A stretch of 64,000 nt of DNA from Erythroxylum novogranatense (Eukaryota; Streptophyta; Magnoliopsida; Malpighiales; Erythroxylaceae): assembly GCA_029891385.1 (NCBI GenBank), contig CM057229.1, positions 124,001 through 188,000 on the forward strand. Direction: 5' to 3'. Shown piece by piece: positions 58,691 to 64,000 of the stretch (position 1 is its first letter; the number at the start of each line of letters is the position of its first letter). The position numbers were made by a program, and so were the translations under genes. The notes beneath the pieces were generated by a model. It was not told the DNA's origin. It saw only the letters and a list, made by a program, of their open reading frames with translations, and ran no database searches.

Positions 58691-59153
58691 GTCAATTGAG
58701 CATATTGGTACCGATCTCATGATAGCGGATCTGTTAACGAAAGGCTTACCGCCCAAAACATTTATTAGTCATGTTGAATGTATGGGCCTTATAGATAAGT
58801 CCTTGTTAGTATAGTATTCAGACATGTATATATACATATCATTGTCTTGCTCGAATTGTTATGACACTTGTTGAATTCAATTACAATCTTATGTTTTTGC
58901 TCACTTATTGGTTATTCACATTATGTTGTATACAATAATTATTATTTGTGAGATAATAATTACCGAATTACCCACTTAAAGTTTGTTGAGTTAAGTTGAT
59001 TTTGTGATATATAGAAAGAATCAGGTTCTATAACTTGTGACCGCTATGATCCCATCAGCTTAATTCAGTTAAGGATAACTTGATCGATTCTATGTATTGT
59101 GTGCACTGAAAGTTGTTAGATCACCAAGTCTTTACATAGGCCAAGTGGAAGAT

Positions 59154-59477
59154 TGTTAGACTATTTTATGTCCCATGCCACTTAAAGATACTTAAAGATT
59201 TAAGTCCAAGAAAAGCACCCAAGATAATAGTTATTAGATATTATAGATTAGATTTCAAATGGGTCAAAGACCCTTTTCCTCTCTCTTCTATTTACCAAAA
59301 GGCGTGTCCGTTAGTAAGACTATATAAGTTAAAACAACTTATAGAATGAAATGATTCTGAACCATTGAGGAATTTGCTAAAGGAAGAAGACGAGAGGAAA
59401 TAAATCAATATCTTACAATAACGACAAACAATCATAAATATAGGTACACAAATCATTCGATCCAATAATTGTTTGCA
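59154..59477 (+). repeat. 3' LTR of copia element F
   Basis: 324 bases. By eye there are 21 differences from the 5' LTR, 13 of them G in the 5' copy and A here. Confidence 0.92.
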
Positions 59478-59949
59478 CATACCATTTTTCCTGTATGATA
59501 TGGAGAGAATTCATACAATAATAACAAAACACAACGTCAAAAGACCTTTCTTTTCCTTCAACAAAAACAGAGAGTAACATCTCACTACGTTGGACCACAC
59601 AGATTATCAAATGTTTTTGTTGAATTTGAACAGAGTTGAACCTTTGCTGTCTTAAAACAAAATAATTAACTAGAAACTTAGGTAAACATAGCATACAGAA
59701 CGTTGAAATATTGTTAAAGCTAAATACATGTCAAAATCAGCCTGTCTTCCATCATAACTGAACAACACAAAGTATGGTTGATTTTTTATCTTCTCCTGCT
59801 TCACCTATCAGGTTTATTGAGACGCTAATCAATCGCAGCCAAGTATAGATGAACTTACTCTAGTCTTCTTCAGATTTACAAGGGTCGGTAAAACAATAAA
59901 ACAGTAACGAGATAACAGCAAAAATGTCGTAATGACACGGATAGAATGG

Positions 59950-62900
59950 TTAGCTCAGTAGATCACGTTGGACATATGGCTCATTAGACTTTTCATTATC
60001 AAGATCAATAGTGGCCATGATGTTTGCTGTTTGTGCAGGGTTTGATGAATATGCTTCAAGGTCAGACGTGCTGTGACTGTGAGCATGATTAGCGTAGTTA
60101 GCATGAGAACCGCTTTGTGCAGGAGATGCCATAGGAGAGTCAGTTGGACTACCCAGAGTCTTTGTATGGGAAGACTGTTCCTTTTTCTTGGCTTTATTTT
60201 GCCACTGTCTTAATGCTTTTGAAGTTTGTTCATCAAACACTGATCGCTTCATTGTTGTTCCCATCTGAAAAACTCCCAGAATTAATCACAACTTTTGAAT
60301 GAAAAAAAAAATCTATCCTTTACAAAAAAGGTGGCAGATTATGAAGTCACCTGTGTTACAAGTGCATAGAGTGGAAGTGTGATGTAGCTGCACAGAATTT
60401 GAGCTCCTAACCTAAGAAAATATTAATACCATGTCTATTTTTTGTCAAAACAACTATCATTAGATTGGTGTTGTAGGAGAAAAGAAAGAACACAAAGTTG
60501 TAGAATTTTTTAACTTACCCAAGGGTTACCCTCATGATTGTGACAACAAAATCCTCATGAAAACATGATTTCAACCCAAACTCATACTGCATCAGGAAAG
60601 AGAGAAGTTAAAAGTGACTTTTTTGTTTAACATATAAATGATGGAAATGAGAAATGAAGAGCAGGGAATTACCCATATCCAGAAGAAGTAAGTCAGTTCG
60701 AATGCATTCTAGACATGTGAAAGAAGCTTGTTATGACAAGAAACCTCAAAGAGAGGTATGTCCTAAGAAAAATGAAATACTTCACTACTAGCTAAGAGAA
60801 GAAGCTCAATACCTGAAACAGGACAAAATGGATGAGATAAAGAACTAACTCAGGCCAACTAAACCAAAAATGTCTATCAGAGACTTGCACAAGTGGTATC
60901 CCTTGGACTACTGCGTGTTTCTGTTGAATTTCTACTGCCATTTCTGTTATAATTCCTTGAAGCTTTGTGCCAACTGCTAATATTACCTGCAAATGAACCA
61001 ACAGTTAAAACATTTTGCTGTTTCAATAGTCAATAATTAGATCCAACAACGAGCCTTTTCCATCACAGAATTCTTACAATTAGGGGAAGTACTGAATACC
61101 AGAAAGAGACATGCCATCCTGAAAAGTGCAAAGAAGATGAACTAAAGGCACTAGCCGAGTACTACCAAAATTAATCAAAACACAGTGAAAAGAAGACTAA
61201 CCGTGAACATTAAAAAGTAGAAAGATAACCACAGAAGCCCATAATAGTGGACTGCCAGGAGGATGGAGATTTTGAGTTCAAAGTTGTCAGACCAGAAAAA
61301 CAAAAAAGAAGAAGAAGAGAGGAAACATAGAGAGTATAATTATTGCTTACTCCAAAAACAGGACAAAAGTTTACCTGATTCCAACAACTACTTTGAAGTC
61401 ATCTTCTAACGATCTTTTGATATATTTTTGAAAGTTAAATTTACTTCCAGGTGCTAGATGAACCTGCAAGAAATAAATCATTTGCCATAAGTGTGAGTTT
61501 TCATGTTAACATTACTACTACAATTGCTAAACTCACAGAGATGAATCCATTTCTCATGGCCAAATAATCTGCCTTTTGAACAGACCGAAAGAACTGGTTA
61601 AAGAAGCATGCCTGCAGGATTCAACAAGCAGCCATTATAAGCAATAGTGAAGAATAAAACCATACAAAATTTAAGATAGTTAAGATCTTACAATGTAGAA
61701 TGTTACTGGCGTTCTTGTCCAGAAACTTGTGTGTTCTCTCACGAAGGATGTCTCATGAGTTAGGCGGAATCTTTTAGGACCTGAACGGTTGTGTAAATGC
61801 TCAGTTCATTCAACTCTCAATAAATCAAACATGTCTAGTCTTTAATAAGCAGAGCAGTACCATTAACGGTCTCTTCTTCCCAACTCTCACGTTCCCAGTC
61901 CTTCCACCCCCGAATCTGCATGTTGTTGTTATTTATGGTTTGCAGATTAATTGAAAAGAGACAAAAACGAAAACCAACATTTGTTTTCTGTACCTTCAAC
62001 CTTCCCAGCATCATCGTTATAGCACTGTAAATCACGTGGAAAACTGCCAAGAAAAAGATGAAGATGTGCAGCTGATGCAGACCATTCAAAGAAATTAGTG
62101 GCACGTACCCCTGAAACGATGAATGGAAGACCATTTAGAAAAGCCCTTAATTATCATTGGAACTCGCAGTTAGACAAATTCGTATGAAGATTCACTTACT
62201 TCCTTGCATGTTGCGCCTCCGCCGCCACCAGCTAAAGATCTGCGGTCATACCAGAGGAGTCTACGATGGTGGCCTCCCTTATCTGCATGAGCTGCACCTT
62301 CTGCATGAGCTGCAAATGCATCTGCATGAGCTGCACCACCATGATAATCTTTACGTGAATGCTTCCGTGGACATGGTAACATTGTATTGCCATATCTTTC
62401 AAGAATACACCATTGGGAAACATAGCCTTGACTGAATGTCAGGAGTAAGGATATGAATCCTAGAACCATAAGTTCTGCGGAAAGTGAACAGCAGCTGTTT
62501 ATTTTCACTTGAATGGCAAATAATTTATGGAGAAAAAGAACAGAAAATTTTTAAAGTATGGTTTAAGCATTTACCGCCTTTAACTTTCTCAAGAGCTTCA
62601 TACATAGCTTTCTTGTTGCCTTCCCGGAACAACTGAAACAAAAATAGAAAAATCAAAAGAGATTGCCATGAACCTGTAATTGGAACAAATGGAATAGCTG
62701 ACAGACCAACATCCCAAAATAATGATGTCTAAGACATCTTCCGTACCAACACAAACAACAGCTTTATAATCATACGTCAGCACAATATGAGGTTGGAACC
62801 AATTACAATTATGAACATTAACTCATCAAAAGAAGACAGGAAAACAGAGGAGAAGGAGCTGTTTCAAAGCATAGATTGAAAGAGGAAAGCAGATGGAGGA

Positions 62901-63120
62901 AGACATTGGTTTCTTTAATGCATCAATTCTTCTTCTTATCAAGTGCAGGTCATGCAATGTTAAAAATGATGGAATAAAGACAAATTACTTCTCCAATTCG
63001 ATGAAGAAAATTCTCCAAAATGATAGAGATGACAACGATAGCAGCACAAACAGCAGCAACAGCCCATGTGGGTGTCTCGTCGAGCTCTCTTGAAGGTCCT
63101 CCTCCACCACCTCCACCCAT
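59950..63120 (-). CDS. MLO: MLO family seven-transmembrane protein, clade III (MLO5/MLO9-like)
   Basis: Fifteen exons: 63120-62989, 62632-62575, 62474-62200, 62110-61994, 61915-61861, 61780-61692, 61611-61537, 61463-61375, 61251-61202, 61118-61078, 60986-60813, 60708-60673, 60586-60519, 60411-60351, 60264-59950. They give 544 residues with consistent GT-AG phases. Landmarks: '[20 protein letters not shown]' at the N-terminus, '[17 protein letters not shown]', '[20 protein letters not shown]', '[14 protein letters not shown]', '[20 protein letters not shown]', '[15 protein letters not shown]', '[17 protein letters not shown]'. The calmodulin-binding helix is about residues 452-470 ('[14 protein letters not shown]'). 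The end 'YVQRDLLS' recalls MLO5/MLO9. Known roles: MLO proteins act at the plasma membrane as calmodulin-regulated calcium channels; clade III members act in pollen tubes and fertilisation, while powdery-mildew susceptibility belongs to clades IV and V. Orthology is by remembered similarity. Confidence 0.95.
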
Positions 63121-64000
63121 TTCTCCGACCCTCCTCTCGAAACGCAGTCTTTTAGGTTGCAGTCAAAGCAATGACAGATACACATAGACAAAGCCAAAAG
63201 CTTTTCGTATCCGATAAACAAGGCACAATCTTCAGAGAAACCAGACAAAGAACTTTTGAAGATAATGATGAGATATAATTAGATGCTACAAGGTAAGAGT
63301 CTCGTGGCTCAAACACAATGTTGTCGAAAAGGGAATATCCAAAGAGAGAGCTTTTTGAGTTGAAATCCAAGATTACACCTTTTCTGGGGTAGGAAGCAGG
63401 TTCGTGCCCATGATAGTAATCACCGGTTTTCTACATAGGAGAGCTCTATTTTTGATGAATACCCATGCACGTACATGTAGCTACCAAACAAAAATTAGAG
63501 AGAGAGAGAGGGGGGGAAGGAAAAGCAGAGGACGGAGTTTGACTAGAAATAGAGGAGAGAAAAAAACAACAGAGGTTTGGATTTACCAAGAATAGAAGCT
63601 TCCGACTTTTTTGAAGAGTTACATGTCTTCCTACCTACTACTACTAGACAGAGACAGTCCAAAACTTCTCAACCTCTTTTGTAAGGACCAACATCCTAGG
63701 AGAACCAGAAGGCATTTCCTTCATCGCAAGTTGTTCCTTTTTTTTTTTTTTCGGAGAACTAGCAGAAGACATTATCAATTATAATGCAGGTAGAGACGCA
63801 ATTTCCCATATCTATTAAATCCGAAAAGGTTTTATACTCCTTAAATATGCATCCCAGAGGTTATTGAAGAACTACTTTCTTCATCTTCTTCTTCTTCGTG
63901 TGTATTACTGAATACCAACCTCGCAGACAAACATCATTCAAGAACCAATCATACGGTTCAGGAGCAAATTACAGAAAGAAGCCGTCGAAGTCGTTGTAGT
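63121..64000 (-). promoter_or_regulatory. MLO upstream region
   Basis: 5' UTR and promoter side of the MLO gene. It holds a GA tract (63498-63512, followed by a G run), a poly-T run near 63738-63751 and a CTT-rich tract near 63878-63899. No other gene is recognised to the window edge. Confidence 0.4.

Larger units (their letters stand above)
56714..59477 (+). mobile_element. Internally deleted Ty1/copia element (element F)
   Basis: Equal-length 324-base LTRs (56714-57037 and 59154-59477), TGTTAGAC to TTGTTTGCA. The primer site ATTGGTATCAGAGC lies at 57038. A purine tract, CCAAGTGGAAGAT, abuts the 3' LTR. Flanks CAGAC and CATAC differ by one base. Only the end of pol remains: an RT C-terminal shard from about 57.90 kb ('GLLVLSQKGYIEKILERFQM') and RNase H 58082-58690. 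All of gag, PR, INT and most of RT are gone, so it could move only with help from a relative. Confidence 0.9.

Noticed and set aside
62157..62435. Plus-strand ORF rich in His, Leu and Glu
   Set aside because: It is antisense to MLO exon 3; its repeats mirror the Ala/His low-complexity run on the coding strand.

Overview
This is a stretch of eudicot nuclear DNA. The evidence is split genes with GT-AG introns, land-plant gene families (XCP1, PMI1, OEP21, ATL, AHL, MLO, LEA_6), a nuclear tRNA-Trp with internal A and B boxes, and plant Ty1/copia, Ty3/gypsy and L1-type elements. The species cannot be named from the sequence. Exon borders were set by hand from reading frame, GT-AG sites and remembered family conservation; no alignment was run.

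Left gene-rich arm (1-27 kb). In order: the 3' part of an AHL DNA-binding protein (+); a short alpha-crystallin-domain protein of the IDM2/IDM3 type (+); xylem cysteine protease XCP1 (-); a decayed NAC relic (+); a 48-aa small protein (-); a LEA_6 hydrophilin (-) head-to-head with PMI1 (+); a decayed copia element folded on itself as an inverted repeat (13.9-16.4 kb); a tonoplast sugar transporter fragment beside tRNA-Trp; an ATL8/ATL80-type RING-H2 ligase (-); and OEP21 (-) sharing a 317-bp bidirectional promoter with ribophorin I/OST1 (+).

Middle (27.7-59.5 kb). A nest of transposable elements. The oldest layer is a chromovirus-like gypsy element on the minus strand (element A, about 27.67-56.58 kb). 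Into it went a Tekay-like gypsy with about 3.7-kb LTRs (element C, 28,878-43,612), whose left LTR itself received a sister-family solo LTR (element D, 29,197-31,959). Element A also took a complete-length copia with perfect target duplications (element B, 44,131-48,779) and an L1-type LINE (element E, about 52.56-56.45 kb) inside its right LTR. Just outside lies an internally deleted copia (element F, 56,714-59,477), whose 3' LTR differs from its 5' LTR mainly by G-to-A changes on one strand.

Right arm (59.5-64 kb). A 15-exon clade III MLO gene (-), closest in remembered sequence to Arabidopsis MLO5/MLO9. A worn copy of its 3' end lies at 26.75-27.18 kb, across the transposon nest, which suggests that the nest grew between tandem MLO copies.

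The host genes serve unrelated jobs (chromatin binding, vessel proteolysis, chloroplast movement, plastid envelope transport, N-glycosylation, ubiquitination, MLO signalling). No operon-like or pathway cluster is seen. The observations most worth follow-up are the strand-biased G-to-A divergence in copia F, the conserved five-copy palindrome array in the Tekay LTRs, and the inverted-repeat copia.
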